A model generated the notes under the pieces. The model had not been told where the DNA came from, searched no databases, and was given only the letters and a program-made list of their open reading frames with translations. A program made the position numbers and the translations under genes. Below, piece after piece: positions 53,177 through 62,018 of a stretch of DNA of 64,000 bases; the stretch's first letter is position 1, and every line of letters starts with the position of its first letter. This DNA is from a virus. The stretch lies in the IMG/VR virus record IMGVR_UViG_3300047557_001498, positions 51,070-115,069 of that record, one strand, 5' to 3'.

Positions 53177-53866
53177 TTATGCAAGAGCAGCAATTTCTTT
53201 TGATAAAAATTGAACAACTTCACCACTCTTTATTGCGGCGATTGCTCCCTCCATCGCACCTAATGTTGATATTCCGGCTTTAACGGCATTGAATCCGGAA
53301 TAAACTGCAAGACCTGCTATAATCAATGTAAAAACTATCTCTGCAACCTTTTCTTGTGTTTTATTATCTGCATTTCTAAACGATGGAACTGCTAACAATG
53401 CAATTCTTACTATCTTAACATAAACATGGTGCATTTTTTCTGCACTTGTTCTTAAAAATTCTGCAATTTTTGATTTATCACCACCACCTAATTTTTTCAC
53501 CAATTTTTCTATTAGTGTTGCAGTTATTTCAGCTATTTTTGGAAGTGCAAGTGCAAGGCTGAGAAAAAATACAGTATCAACTTCGTTTATATTTTTCTTT
53601 TTCGATTCTGATTTTTTTAATTTACCTTCAACTACCTTTGCCAAATCTGGCGCTTTTCGTAAAGCCATTTTTATCTGTTCTTTATCATTCTGTAATTTTT
53701 CAAGATCTGATGTTTTTGACTTCATATCCCCAACCATTGATTTTAAAATAGATTCAAAATCATTTTCCATTTTATCAGACTCACCTTCTTCTTTGAGAAT
53801 CTGTCTCTTTATTTCCAAAAGAATCAAGTCTTCTAATTTTCTGTTCATAGAACTATTTTTTTTCAT
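53177..53866 (-). CDS. Hydrophobic helical protein next to capsid gene, unknown function
   Basis: 229 residues. The first 95 are charged and helical, then come hydrophobic segments near 98-122 (VFFLSLALALPKIAEITATL), 150-165 and 175-200 (VFTLIIAGLAVYSGFNAV), ending in an Ala/Gly-rich amphipathic part. It may insert in membrane or be a head-internal protein. It forms its own unit: promoter motif 53900-53909, GGAG site, terminator 53126-53153. Confidence 0.75.
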   Translation of the reverse strand: MKKNSSMNRKLEDLILLEIKRQILKEEGESDKMENDFESILKSMVGDMKSKTSDLEKLQNDKEQIKMALRKAPDLAKVVEGKLKKSESKKKNINEVDTVFFLSLALALPKIAEITATLIEKLVKKLGGGDKSKIAEFLRTSAEKMHHVYVKIVRIALLAVPSFRNADNKTQEKVAEIVFTLIIAGLAVYSGFNAVKAGISTLGAMEGAIAAIKSGEVVQFLSKEIAALA

Positions 53867-53899
53867 TGTTACTCCAATCTATTTGTTTTTAATGGTATA

Positions 53900-53909
53900 A
53901 ATAAATATA
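53900..53909 (-). promoter_or_regulatory. Late-type promoter motif
   Basis: Coding strand TATATTTATT, 33 bases before the ATG at 53866 and nine bases after the capsid terminator. Confidence 0.5.
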
Positions 53910-53918
53910 TCATAAAAA

Positions 53919-53949
53919 TAAAAAAGGAGTGAGAAAATCTCACTCCTTT
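53919..53949 (-). terminator. Rho-independent terminator after the major capsid gene
   Basis: Twelve-base-pair stem (AAAGGAGTGAGA/TCTCACTCCTTT) with a three-base loop, followed by TTTTTATTTTT on the coding strand. The strongest terminator in the window. Confidence 0.93.
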
Positions 53950-53971
53950 ATTTTGACTAACCCTGTTAAGA

Positions 53972-55609
53972 TTAGATGTCACCGAGAGAATCAATTTGGA
54001 TAAGACCATAGAACTCTGGACGAACAATCTTCTTAGCATAACGAGTCATCACGCCTTTTCTTGGTGTGAAGTTCGTTGGGTCGTATACCAATGGTGTCAT
54101 TACGAGTGGAATATATGGAGCATACACGGCACCAGTTTCAAGGAACTGAGCACCACGGAAACCAACAAGAATTTGGTTTTCGAGCATATAAGGATTCTTA
54201 TAGACTGTGATACGACCATTCAACTGACCAACTTTTTGAACACCCATTGCAAATTTCATACCTTCACCATCAACTGCATAGCCAGGCATTGATTCAAGAA
54301 GTGTAGCAACTTGTGGAGAACATACGAGGAAGTTTGCACCACCACGAAGTGTTTTCTGATGAATTACGTTTGATACTTTTTGAATCTTTGTACCGAGTGT
54401 TTGGAACCATGTTTGTTGATTAAACGCAGAAGCAGCAGCTTGAGCGGTTGAATAATCATCAAATACGCCATTAGCAGCATCATAAGTACGGCCGATACGT
54501 GCAGACCATCTTTCTGTTGTTTGTGCATTCTTAATCAACATATCAAGAATTTCAAGGTCAATTTCTTGTGAAATATATTCTGACAACATTGATGTCAATT
54601 CAGCTTCTGCATCGATTGAGTGGTATGCATTCAAATCTTGTGCAAATTCAGGTGTCCATACTGCCTTCAACTTACGTGTTTTAGCAACGATAGATTCTGA
54701 ACGCAATTCGAGATTGATTTCAGGAATGTCAAGATTTGAACCTTTATCTTCAAAATCACCACGATTGTATGCAAGTGGTTGCTTAGAATATTTAACAACC
54801 AAGTTATCACCAGTTGTACCTGTTTTTCTACCAACAAATGTTATTGTAGAATCATCATTTGCAACTGTTGTATATTGTGGGAAATATTCAGCAAGGTTTG
54901 TTGCAGTAACGGTAAATGCACGAACTGCCTCAAAATCTACATCTTCTAAAGAAGCAGCAGAAACAGTAATTGTAATAATATTCCCTGCAGCCAAAGCAGT
55001 TGCGTATGCATTTTCAAATTCTGTATCATGTTGATAAAGACTTGGTGAAGCTGTTGTAACTGAACCTGTTTTGTATGTTGTTGCATTTACACTTGCACCT
55101 AAATCCAATTCAGCGGATGCAGCTTCGTTAATGGAATAACCAAAACGACCTGCACCATAAAGACCGCCTTCAGGATCAGCATCTTTGGCTTCTTTACCAG
55201 TAACACCGAATACAGAATCAGCTTGTGTTGTTCTACCTGCATTTGCTGTAAATCCAGGTTGACTTGTACCATATTTGAAATCTAGATAGAATACAAGACC
55301 GGAAGGCAAGTTCATTGGTTGAACAGAAACAAAATCTTTCGCAGCAATTTCAGAGAAAATACGGCGAACCAATGGAAGTGCAACACCTGCCCATTCTTCT
55401 GAACCGGCTGCTGTACCTGTACGGTTTGATTCATCAATAAGTTGTTTTGCCTGATTTTCGAGAAGAACTGCAATAGAGTTCTTTTCGTAATCGCTTGATA
55501 AGTTGTCAAGAAGACCTGATTTTTCCCACTTCTTAACAACACCTTTATTTTCTTCGATAAGACGCTTATGAGGGTTATTGGTAGCGCCTAAAAGTGATTG
55601 TATACTCAT
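53972..55609 (-). CDS. gp23: Major capsid protein (gp23-like)
   Basis: 545 residues (T4 gp23 has 521). The N-terminal helical region (1-65) is the likely propeptide removed by gp21. Then AGSEEWAGVALPLVRRIFSE (mature N-terminal arm), SVQPMNLPSGLVFYLDF, a Thr/Ser-rich insertion (about 190-280, with an Ig-like strand pattern), and TRKLKAVWTPEFAQDLNAYH with NFLVCSPQVATLLESMPG in the HK97-fold core. AAGGA site; ends at a very strong terminator, which fits high expression of a single product. Confidence 0.96.
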   Translation of the reverse strand: MSIQSLLGATNNPHKRLIEENKGVVKKWEKSGLLDNLSSDYEKNSIAVLLENQAKQLIDESNRTGTAAGSEEWAGVALPLVRRIFSEIAAKDFVSVQPMNLPSGLVFYLDFKYGTSQPGFTANAGRTTQADSVFGVTGKEAKDADPEGGLYGAGRFGYSINEAASAELDLGASVNATTYKTGSVTTASPSLYQHDTEFENAYATALAAGNIITITVSAASLEDVDFEAVRAFTVTATNLAEYFPQYTTVANDDSTITFVGRKTGTTGDNLVVKYSKQPLAYNRGDFEDKGSNLDIPEINLELRSESIVAKTRKLKAVWTPEFAQDLNAYHSIDAEAELTSMLSEYISQEIDLEILDMLIKNAQTTERWSARIGRTYDAANGVFDDYSTAQAAASAFNQQTWFQTLGTKIQKVSNVIHQKTLRGGANFLVCSPQVATLLESMPGYAVDGEGMKFAMGVQKVGQLNGRITVYKNPYMLENQILVGFRGAQFLETGAVYAPYIPLVMTPLVYDPTNFTPRKGVMTRYAKKIVRPEFYGLIQIDSLGDI

Positions 55610-55627
55610 TTTAATATCCTTAATTTG

Positions 55628-56740
55628 TTATTTTAAACCTGCTAATTTACGTAAACGATTCGCCATGTTATCACCTTCATTGATGATTGTTTTTGGACGA
55701 GTGCTTGCAATCGGTTTGCTTGCAAATGACTCTTTCAATGGTTTAGCATTTATCTTAGCAGATTTTAATGCCTCTGAAAGGGTTGCATATACCAATTTAA
55801 CTTCACGCAAGCTGGAAGCACGATCAAAGTTTTCAATGACCGTAATTTTTTGTTTCTCTGTCAATGAATGTTTCTTGAACAATTTGTTTGAGAATAACAA
55901 CTTAGAGTTCAAAAGATTGACTTCGTTGATTTTAGAACGTAAGAAAGTAATAACTGCATATGCCTCACGGAGTTTAGCTTCAGCCATTTCTTTTTCTTTT
56001 TCTTCTTCAGCTTCATCAACTTTCTCATCTTCATCTTCTTCACGAAGAGCACGAAGTATCTCTTTAATATCTACTGTGTCTTCATCTTCTTCCGCTTCTT
56101 CTACCTTTTCTTTTTCACCTTCTTCATCTTCTTCACGAATTGAACGCATCATTTCTTTGATGTCTTCATCTTCTTCGTCTTCTTCGTTTACAAGTTGAAC
56201 AAGTTTTTCTTTCTTGTCTTCGGTAGAATCATCAGAAGCAACTGGTGATGGTTTTTTATTATCGCCTGTACCAATGCCGGATGAATCAATGTCTTCTTCT
56301 AATTGACGTATGATTTCCATTAAATCTTCGTCAATTTCTTCTTCTTCATCTGCCTCATCCATTGCATATTCTTTTGTAGGTTCTTCGGCTTCTTCATCAT
56401 CAGCTTCACCAAACAATTCTTCAATGTCAATGTCATCTTCAGCCGTGTCTACTGACTTTTCTTCTGTGTGGTCTTCTTCTCCTTCGCCTTCTTCCATAGC
56501 GGGTTCTTCATCATCTGTTTCTGACATGGAACCTGGTTCTTCTTCAAACCAATCGTTACCATAATCTTCTTCAACAGATTTTTCTTCTTCTTCACCCTCT
56601 GCTTCTTCAGCGAGTTTTTGAGACAACATAGATTGAAGTCTAGGTGTCATAGCTTCTTCTAAAGCAAGTTTCGCATTTGCAAGTGCAATTTCACGAACTG
56701 CTTTAGCATCGGCTATTGCCTCTTTGAGTAAATCATTCAT
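55628..56740 (-). CDS. gp22: Prohead core scaffold protein (gp22-like)
   Basis: 370 residues, extremely acidic between about 45 and 240. An N-terminal helix (MNDLLKEAIADAKAVREIAL) and a C-terminal helical, Lys-containing part (KLREAYAVITFLRSKINEVN onward) flank the acidic core. Within it a motif recurs: DLMEIIRQLEED, DIKEMMRSIREED, DIKEILRALREED. Position between gp21/bS21 and gp23 is the T4 gp22 place. The scaffold is expected to be digested by gp21. ATG 56740 is chosen over the upstream ATG because GGAGA lies next to it. Confidence 0.85.
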   Translation of the reverse strand: MNDLLKEAIADAKAVREIALANAKLALEEAMTPRLQSMLSQKLAEEAEGEEEEKSVEEDYGNDWFEEEPGSMSETDDEEPAMEEGEGEEDHTEEKSVDTAEDDIDIEELFGEADDEEAEEPTKEYAMDEADEEEEIDEDLMEIIRQLEEDIDSSGIGTGDNKKPSPVASDDSTEDKKEKLVQLVNEEDEEDEDIKEMMRSIREEDEEGEKEKVEEAEEDEDTVDIKEILRALREEDEDEKVDEAEEEKEKEMAEAKLREAYAVITFLRSKINEVNLLNSKLLFSNKLFKKHSLTEKQKITVIENFDRASSLREVKLVYATLSEALKSAKINAKPLKESFASKPIASTRPKTIINEGDNMANRLRKLAGLK

Positions 56741-56852
56741 TAGAAATCTCCAACTTTTTGGCGTTATTATGAACCCCAATCAACATAAAAAAATTACAAA
56801 CCCCATATATTAAGATGTTATTGGATTCTTAATGTAGGATAGGGTATTATTG

Positions 56853-56862
56853 TATAAATATA
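56853..56862 (-). promoter_or_regulatory. Late-type promoter motif, long leader
   Basis: Coding strand TATATTTATA, 112 bases before the gp22 ATG at 56740. The leader contains a six-base-pair inverted repeat (TTAAGA/TCTTAA, about 56809-56831) and a possible 17-codon upstream frame overlapping the gp22 start; neither is well supported. Confidence 0.5.
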
Positions 56863-56874
56863 GTCTTTATTGAA

Positions 56875-57102
56875 TTATATGTTTTCTTCGTCTAATTTTT
56901 TTTGTCTTCTTACGGCAGCATTTCGTTTTTCTACCTTTCTTTTTGATGGTTTTATGTATTCCATCTTCTTCTTATATTCTTCTAATATACCTGATTCTTT
57001 GACTTTACGTTTAAAAATTTTAATCATAACGTCAATATTCATTCCGTTTCCCTTTACTTTAACATGAGCCGGTTTTGATGATGTATAAACTCTGTCTGAC
57101 AT
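56875..57102 (-). CDS. rpsU: Ribosomal protein bS21 homologue
   Basis: 75 residues, bS21 size. From about residue 12 the text follows bS21: a short strand (HVKVKGNGMNIDVMIK), then IFKRKVKESGILEEYKKKM, and a basic tail (KPSKRKVEKRNAAVRRQKK). bS21 sits on the 30S platform near the 3' end of 16S rRNA and affects mRNA selection. Phage copies are known from some pelagiphages and large phages. Here it is in the head gene block, between the DUF3008-like gene and the scaffold, with an AAAGG site, so it would be made late together with capsid proteins. Confidence 0.85.
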   Translation of the reverse strand: MSDRVYTSSKPAHVKVKGNGMNIDVMIKIFKRKVKESGILEEYKKKMEYIKPSKRKVEKRNAAVRRQKKLDEENI

Positions 57103-57114
57103 AACCTTTATTCC

Positions 57115-57726
57115 TTATTTATCGTTTAAATTATTATTTTGTTTTATTTCATAAAATCTACCAAGATGATTTCCAATTCCATCATAAATCGACTCTAATC
57201 TTCTTTGTAATTTTACAATTCTCTCCGATACTCTATGAAATTCTTTCAATGATTCACGGATTTGTTTTGATTTTCTGTTATATGATACGCCTTCGAACCA
57301 ATCACCAGATTCTTCTACTATATTTCTATTAGCAAACTCAACTATTGCCGTTATTTTACTAACCGCCTCTGGTAATGCTTTAGATCGGTGAATTATTTCT
57401 CTATATTCATTGTAATTAGATACCGCTTCTTTGAATTGTTGTTTTTGTTCTGGTGTTAGGTGTTTTGTGTTAAATCTTTCCTGCATAACTTCTTCAACAG
57501 CATCTTGAACCATTCTTTTTAAGTCTTCTACTTTAATTTTTGTTTCACCGACCTTCTTTGGAAGACCTTTATGTTTGGTTGATGCAAATTTTTCTAATTC
57601 TTTCTCGGACATACCACTTGCTATCTTTTTTATCGTAGGACTTACCTCTGATGGAGATACATTTCCTCTCTTGTATGCAAGTGCTAAGCCCATTATTTTC
57701 TGTTGTTGTTGTGATAACGCAGGCAT
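57115..57726 (-). CDS. DUF3008-like protein with helical C-terminal extension
   Basis: 203 residues. Residues 1-57 (MPALSQQQQKIMGLALAYKR, then SEKELEKFASTKHKGLP) match the DUF3008 type: a small Gln-rich start and the SEKELEKFAxTKHKGLP ending, seen in many phages and bacteria without known function. The remaining 145 residues are helical with coiled-coil character (VSERIVKLQRRLESIYDGIG). It starts two bases after gp21 with a GGGAGA site, so a role in head assembly is plausible. Confidence 0.78.
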   Translation of the reverse strand: MPALSQQQQKIMGLALAYKRGNVSPSEVSPTIKKIASGMSEKELEKFASTKHKGLPKKVGETKIKVEDLKRMVQDAVEEVMQERFNTKHLTPEQKQQFKEAVSNYNEYREIIHRSKALPEAVSKITAIVEFANRNIVEESGDWFEGVSYNRKSKQIRESLKEFHRVSERIVKLQRRLESIYDGIGNHLGRFYEIKQNNNLNDK

Positions 57727-57728
57727 TC

Positions 57729-58385
57729 TTATCTCCCATCAAATATACATTCACAAACATTTCCAATTTCACAAATTATGTTTGTTATGTTGTTGTTAAT
57801 ACGTTTAATTTTAGGATCAATTTTGGATATAGTCGAAAGTGATACGCCTTCTGAAATGAATCCTTCATTTTTTGATGTTGGGTACATAAATGCACCATGT
57901 GTAGACGGATTTGATACAAAATCCCACCCTATTAACTCAAAATCATCTTGAACTTGAACAACACCCTCACTAATTTCTTCTACCGATCCCATACCCCTTG
58001 AACTTATACCCAATCTTATTCCACATTTCAATAATTCTTTTAATATATTACCGGCAGGAGTTGGTAAAATCTCAACAACACCGACAACATCATTTCCTTT
58101 CCACTTAACTTCAAGTACATTGTGTGAAACATTTTTTAAATTTATTACAGATGATTCTGGATGGTCTAATTCCCCTAATGCCCTTCTTTCTTTTACGTTA
58201 GTATCTGCATATTTTTTTACTTCTCTCATCAAAATCTCTTTCGGATATACTCTACCGTTTTGATTTTTTGCCTCTGCACGTTGTAAAACCCCACTAACAA
58301 CAACTTTACCACTACCATCAATACTTTCGTTCAGATTTGGTGTGTTTAAATTAAATAAAATCGTGTCTATCAGTAGTTCTTTCAT
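57729..58385 (-). CDS. gp21: Prohead maturation protease (gp21-like)
   Basis: 218 residues (T4 gp21 has 212). The serine-protease signature of the herpesvirus/T4 prohead family is visible: VVVSGVLQRAEAKNQNGRVY near 28-47, the catalytic His in GELDHPESS (His75), and the Ser in GIRLGISSRG (Ser128 or Ser129). It digests the scaffold and trims gp23. ATG 58385 is used; an in-frame GTG three codons upstream lies inside the previous gene. Confidence 0.94.
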   Translation of the reverse strand: MKELLIDTILFNLNTPNLNESIDGSGKVVVSGVLQRAEAKNQNGRVYPKEILMREVKKYADTNVKERRALGELDHPESSVINLKNVSHNVLEVKWKGNDVVGVVEILPTPAGNILKELLKCGIRLGISSRGMGSVEEISEGVVQVQDDFELIGWDFVSNPSTHGAFMYPTSKNEGFISEGVSLSTISKIDPKIKRINNNITNIICEIGNVCECIFDGR

Positions 58386-58386
58386 C

Positions 58387-58890
58387 TTATGCACCTAATT
58401 CGTGAATTTTTTTAGTAATTCTGTTTATTCTTTCTGATATTTTTCTCAATCTATTCATTGATTCACCCCAAAGAGTTCTTTGATCAACATTCATTTCTGT
58501 TTTTAATTTGAGTGCATGTTCAACTACTCTTTCAACTTCATAGATTGTTCTGTTTATATTCTTAATTGAATCATTTATTTTTCTATTACTACTACGAGTT
58601 TCGTCTTTACGAAATTCTTTGTATGTTCCTTCATGTATAACATTCATTGCTTGTTTATATGAAGACTCGAAATTTTTCTTTTTTTGTTTTGGTACAACAG
58701 AATATCCTTGTACTTCTGCATTATCCTTGCTTGTTTTTTCAAAATCACTTTCACTTGGTGAAAATGCATTAGGGGTTTGGTAACCTGGTACAGCAGCAGT
58801 TGTACTCATTTCATCAAGTTCAATTTCTTCCTTAAATTTTCTATAATCTTCGGATTCTTGTATTTGCTTTATGAAAGATTGTATATTCAT
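58387..58890 (-). CDS. Head-region protein with conserved EMSTTAAVPGYQTPNAF motif
   Basis: 167 residues. A stretch at about 27-43 (EMSTTAAVPGYQTPNAFS) is of a type that recurs in marine T4-like phage proteins coded near the prohead genes. The C-terminal 70 residues are a coiled coil (IYEVERVVEHALKLKTEMN, then RLRKISERINRITKKI). Function unknown. It overlaps nothing but ends one base before the gp21 start and shares helical C-terminal style with the protein at 57115. Confidence 0.75.
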   Translation of the reverse strand: MNIQSFIKQIQESEDYRKFKEEIELDEMSTTAAVPGYQTPNAFSPSESDFEKTSKDNAEVQGYSVVPKQKKKNFESSYKQAMNVIHEGTYKEFRKDETRSSNRKINDSIKNINRTIYEVERVVEHALKLKTEMNVDQRTLWGESMNRLRKISERINRITKKIHELGA

Positions 58891-58898
58891 ATCGTACC

Positions 58899-59213
58899 TT
58901 ATTTTGAAACTTGATTTTTTACTAATGCATAAACAGTTCCGGAACTAATGTCTACGGATGATAAAGAAAATTCAAGAATACGTTTTGAATCCGCTAAACC
59001 TCCTATTGGCATACTTCCTCCGGCAGAGAAATACATTGTACCGGCTGCACCTGATGGTATCACAATACCACCGACACCGAAATTAGATCCGGTAAAATAC
59101 GTTACTCCTGTTGTACAGGTTATAGATTTTAAAAATTTACCAGGATGACCTTTTCTTTTAAAGTCATTTGCCTCTGATGGTGGGAAGTCATACGGATGTA
59201 TTTGGTCTGCCAT
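58899..59213 (-). CDS. Small Gly-rich beta protein in head block, unknown function
   Basis: 104 residues. After a polar start (MADQIHPYDFPPSEANDFKR) the protein is Gly/Ser/Val-rich with short strands (FGVGGIVIPSGAAGTMYFSA), a pattern of compact beta folds used in capsid decoration. No family named. Its ATG overlaps the preceding stop (TAATG) and a GGAG site is present. Confidence 0.75.
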   Translation of the reverse strand: MADQIHPYDFPPSEANDFKRKGHPGKFLKSITCTTGVTYFTGSNFGVGGIVIPSGAAGTMYFSAGGSMPIGGLADSKRILEFSLSSVDISSGTVYALVKNQVSK

Positions 59214-60055
59214 TATTTACTCCAAGATAAATCGTCTATCAAACTGTAATATCTTAACAATGCTGATATGTGGGTTTCTTCAACATTTTTCATATTTTCA
59301 TATGAATCAAGTAAAGTAACCACTTCTGTCAATTTTATTTTCAAAGATTTGTCTTTTACTTTGGACATATTTTGTTTAAATATATTTTTTATGTTTATCG
59401 CTTCAGTCTGTACAAGTGATTTCAGATTGTTAGTATTGCTAACATTTCCAATATATTCTCTTAACAATACTTTTTGTGATTCATTAAAATCGTTATATTT
59501 CTTATTAAATTTTTCAACCATCAATTTTTGTGATAATAAACGAACTTCTTTTGGTTCGCTTGAAATTGTTGTTGATTCATTTAGGGTTGTATTATTCGGC
59601 TTTTCGGTTATATTTTCCATTATTGTTATTTTTGATTTAGTCAATTCTATCGGATTATCCAATTCTTTGTATTCAAAAATCTTGTATATGGATGCAAGTA
59701 ACTTGTAATTTTGAACTTTTGTTTGGAAAAATAAATCTATATCAAAATTGTCCTTAATTGCCTTTATCAGTTGATACTTTTCTTCACTTAACTTTGATTT
59801 ATTCAACCCTCGTCTTGCAGTTATGGCTGCAGATATAAGCATATTAGCTTTTGATTCTGATTTTAACTTTTCATCAGAAAGGGTTTTATACAAAGTATAC
59901 TCCTTGATAAGTTCAGTATTCTTACCAAAGTGTTTTTTTAGTATTTGGATTGCCACGGATTCATTTGAAGAAATAATATCCGATGTTATTTGACGTGTTA
60001 ATAATTCAAATAACATTCCAGTATTTTTAAACTTTGAATGTTTTATTTTTCTCAT
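59213..60055 (-). CDS. Conserved phage head-region protein, 280 aa
   Basis: Helical, Lys-rich. The N-terminus RKIKHSKFKNTGMLFELLTR continuing to a Q-I-T-S-D stretch is of a type I associate with proteins next to portal genes in marine T4-like phages. No enzymatic motif. A role in prohead core or portal initiation is inferred from position between gp20 and gp21. It starts a unit behind the motif at 60090-60099. Confidence 0.75.
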   Translation of the reverse strand: MRKIKHSKFKNTGMLFELLTRQITSDIISSNESVAIQILKKHFGKNTELIKEYTLYKTLSDEKLKSESKANMLISAAITARRGLNKSKLSEEKYQLIKAIKDNFDIDLFFQTKVQNYKLLASIYKIFEYKELDNPIELTKSKITIMENITEKPNNTTLNESTTISSEPKEVRLLSQKLMVEKFNKKYNDFNESQKVLLREYIGNVSNTNNLKSLVQTEAINIKNIFKQNMSKVKDKSLKIKLTEVVTLLDSYENMKNVEETHISALLRYYSLIDDLSWSK

Positions 60056-60089
60056 TTTTAATTATACCTGTTAGTGCACACTTACATAG

Positions 60090-60099
60090 AATAAATATA
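60090..60099 (-). promoter_or_regulatory. Late-type promoter motif
   Basis: Coding strand TATATTTATT, 34 bases before the ATG at 60055. Confidence 0.5.
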
Positions 60100-60106
60100 G
60101 ACAATC

Positions 60107-61987
60107 TCATAATTCATCCAATAAATTGTCCTCATTTAGTAAATTTGGTTCATTTTCTTCGGAAATTTTTGTTGATTTTAGACTTTCCGATATAATTTTT
60201 TTAGTTTTTACCTTAACACCAGCCATATCACTAATCAATCGTTCCATATCTTTTTTCATTTTTTTACTTTCAGTTGATAGTGGACTACTTTTTTTGTAAT
60301 CATGTTTAGATGATTGGTTTACTTTTAATGTATTTCCAACATCCTTTTTACCGATAGGATCTCTGCCAAACGGACTATCATCGGTTGAATATGATAAATT
60401 CTTAGCAGGTCTTCCTGCACCTGGCCAACCTCCTTCTGGAACATCAACATCATTTATCATTTTACCACCACCCTTTACGTGCATACTTGCAATATCATGT
60501 GGTGTTCCAAATGATTCCTTTGTTATTGCAGGATCATTCCCTTCACTTTCGATTTGTGTTTGACGGAACTTGTGTTTAATATCTTCAAGTATTTCATTCT
60601 TTTCAAATTCTGCCTGGTCATCTGTCAGATTGAATATATTAGAATAAATGTATTTCAAAGAGAATAATTTATTTTCAATAAGTTGTGATGCCAAATCAAC
60701 TCTCTCTTTCATAAGAGCAACTTTTTCTTGTTCGTATACAATAGATGGACTTGTTAAATTTAACTCAAAATTAACAAGGTCTGCGTTTTCATATCCTTGT
60801 GAATAAAGATGAACAATAGCAATCTTCGTCAATTCTGATAAAACTATTCTTTGTATTCTCTCTATTGTTCTTGCAAAACGAATATCAAGAGCAGCAAGAG
60901 TTGCCTTCCCTTCTGTTGTTTCATCATATCCCAAAAATGCCTTTGGTATTTTTAACGCAGCAAATATTTTACTTTTAAGATACTCCACATCTTCTATTGC
61001 CTGATATTGTAATCCAGGAAGTGTTTCTATATTTGTTGCAGATTGTGAGCCACGAACAGGAAGATAATAGTCTTCCAAAAGATTTTGCATATTAAAACGA
61101 AGATTATATTGACCAGTCTTTTCATCAACGATTGGTACTTTTTTCATTTTGTTCATCATCGATTGTATGTATTGATCAACTTCACCAGGTGGTATGTTTC
61201 CAATATCAACTTTAAAGACTCTCTTTTCCGGAGCACGCATAATACGATGTATCAACATCGCATCTTCCATAAGAACTAATTGTTTGTAAAGTTTACGAGC
61301 ACCTTCTAACATAGATTTACCATAAGGTAAAAAGTTTGTATCACCCATTAAACGAAAATGTGCAATTTCATAATTTTGAAATTCACCCTTCCCAAGAGGT
61401 CCTTCATAAATAAATTTTGTCATGTAAATATGTTCGGGATCAGTTCCTTCTTCTCTTTGCATTTCATATGGTGAAAAGGGAACAACATTTGTTACACCCA
61501 ATCCCTCTTTCACATCAAGATATAGATAGAAGTCACCATATTTACAAAGATTACGAACCCAAGGCCATAGATTGTATTCTATATTAAGAATATCGTAAAA
61601 AAGATTATGAAGAATTTTACGAATATTATCGTTGTCAGTTCTAATGGTTAGAACATCGCCGGTATCGTTTTTAAGAGTGCTTTCATCGGAATAGATGTCA
61701 AGTGCAGATGAAACAATGGCATCGGTGTCCATTGCTTCATAATCAGTATAAAGGTCTATTTTTGTAGCAGAAAAAGAATTGTATTGATTGTATACGGATA
61801 TTGGGGTTCCTCTTGAACCATGTAATCTTCCATATCTATCAACAACTTTCGATGTATGTGGGTTTCCGTCTGCCTGATAACGGGCTGTATCAACAACCTT
61901 TAATCTTTTACCGCCAACATTTCTTACAACAACATTGGTAGAAAAAAGCGTTTTCAATCTATCAAACAAAGATTTTCTTTCTGCCAT
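60107..61987 (-). CDS. gp20: Portal protein (gp20-like)
   Basis: 626 residues (T4 gp20 has 524). The core is recognisable: YNSFSATKIDLYTDYEAMDT, then ALDIYSDESTL, IMRAPEKRVFKVDIGNIPPG, KMKKVPIVDEKTGQYN, and DVEYLKSKIFAALKIPKAFL. It forms the dodecameric ring at the packaging vertex and binds terminase and neck. The last 130 residues are polar, low-complexity and lie beyond the T4 length. AGGTGA site before the ATG; late-type motif at 62019-62028. Confidence 0.95.
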   Translation of the reverse strand: MAERKSLFDRLKTLFSTNVVVRNVGGKRLKVVDTARYQADGNPHTSKVVDRYGRLHGSRGTPISVYNQYNSFSATKIDLYTDYEAMDTDAIVSSALDIYSDESTLKNDTGDVLTIRTDNDNIRKILHNLFYDILNIEYNLWPWVRNLCKYGDFYLYLDVKEGLGVTNVVPFSPYEMQREEGTDPEHIYMTKFIYEGPLGKGEFQNYEIAHFRLMGDTNFLPYGKSMLEGARKLYKQLVLMEDAMLIHRIMRAPEKRVFKVDIGNIPPGEVDQYIQSMMNKMKKVPIVDEKTGQYNLRFNMQNLLEDYYLPVRGSQSATNIETLPGLQYQAIEDVEYLKSKIFAALKIPKAFLGYDETTEGKATLAALDIRFARTIERIQRIVLSELTKIAIVHLYSQGYENADLVNFELNLTSPSIVYEQEKVALMKERVDLASQLIENKLFSLKYIYSNIFNLTDDQAEFEKNEILEDIKHKFRQTQIESEGNDPAITKESFGTPHDIASMHVKGGGKMINDVDVPEGGWPGAGRPAKNLSYSTDDSPFGRDPIGKKDVGNTLKVNQSSKHDYKKSSPLSTESKKMKKDMERLISDMAGVKVKTKKIISESLKSTKISEENEPNLLNEDNLLDEL

Positions 61988-62018
61988 TTATCACCTATTT
62001 TTAATTATTATACATGAA

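Noticed and set aside
55578-56564. Long Ser-rich frames on the plus strand
   Set aside because: They are the antisense of the Glu/Asp codons of the scaffold gene, which produce Ser/Phe-rich open frames by chance.
56740-56852. A small upstream gene before the scaffold
   Set aside because: The 17-codon frame has no ribosome binding site and no conserved look; left as a note in the promoter entry.
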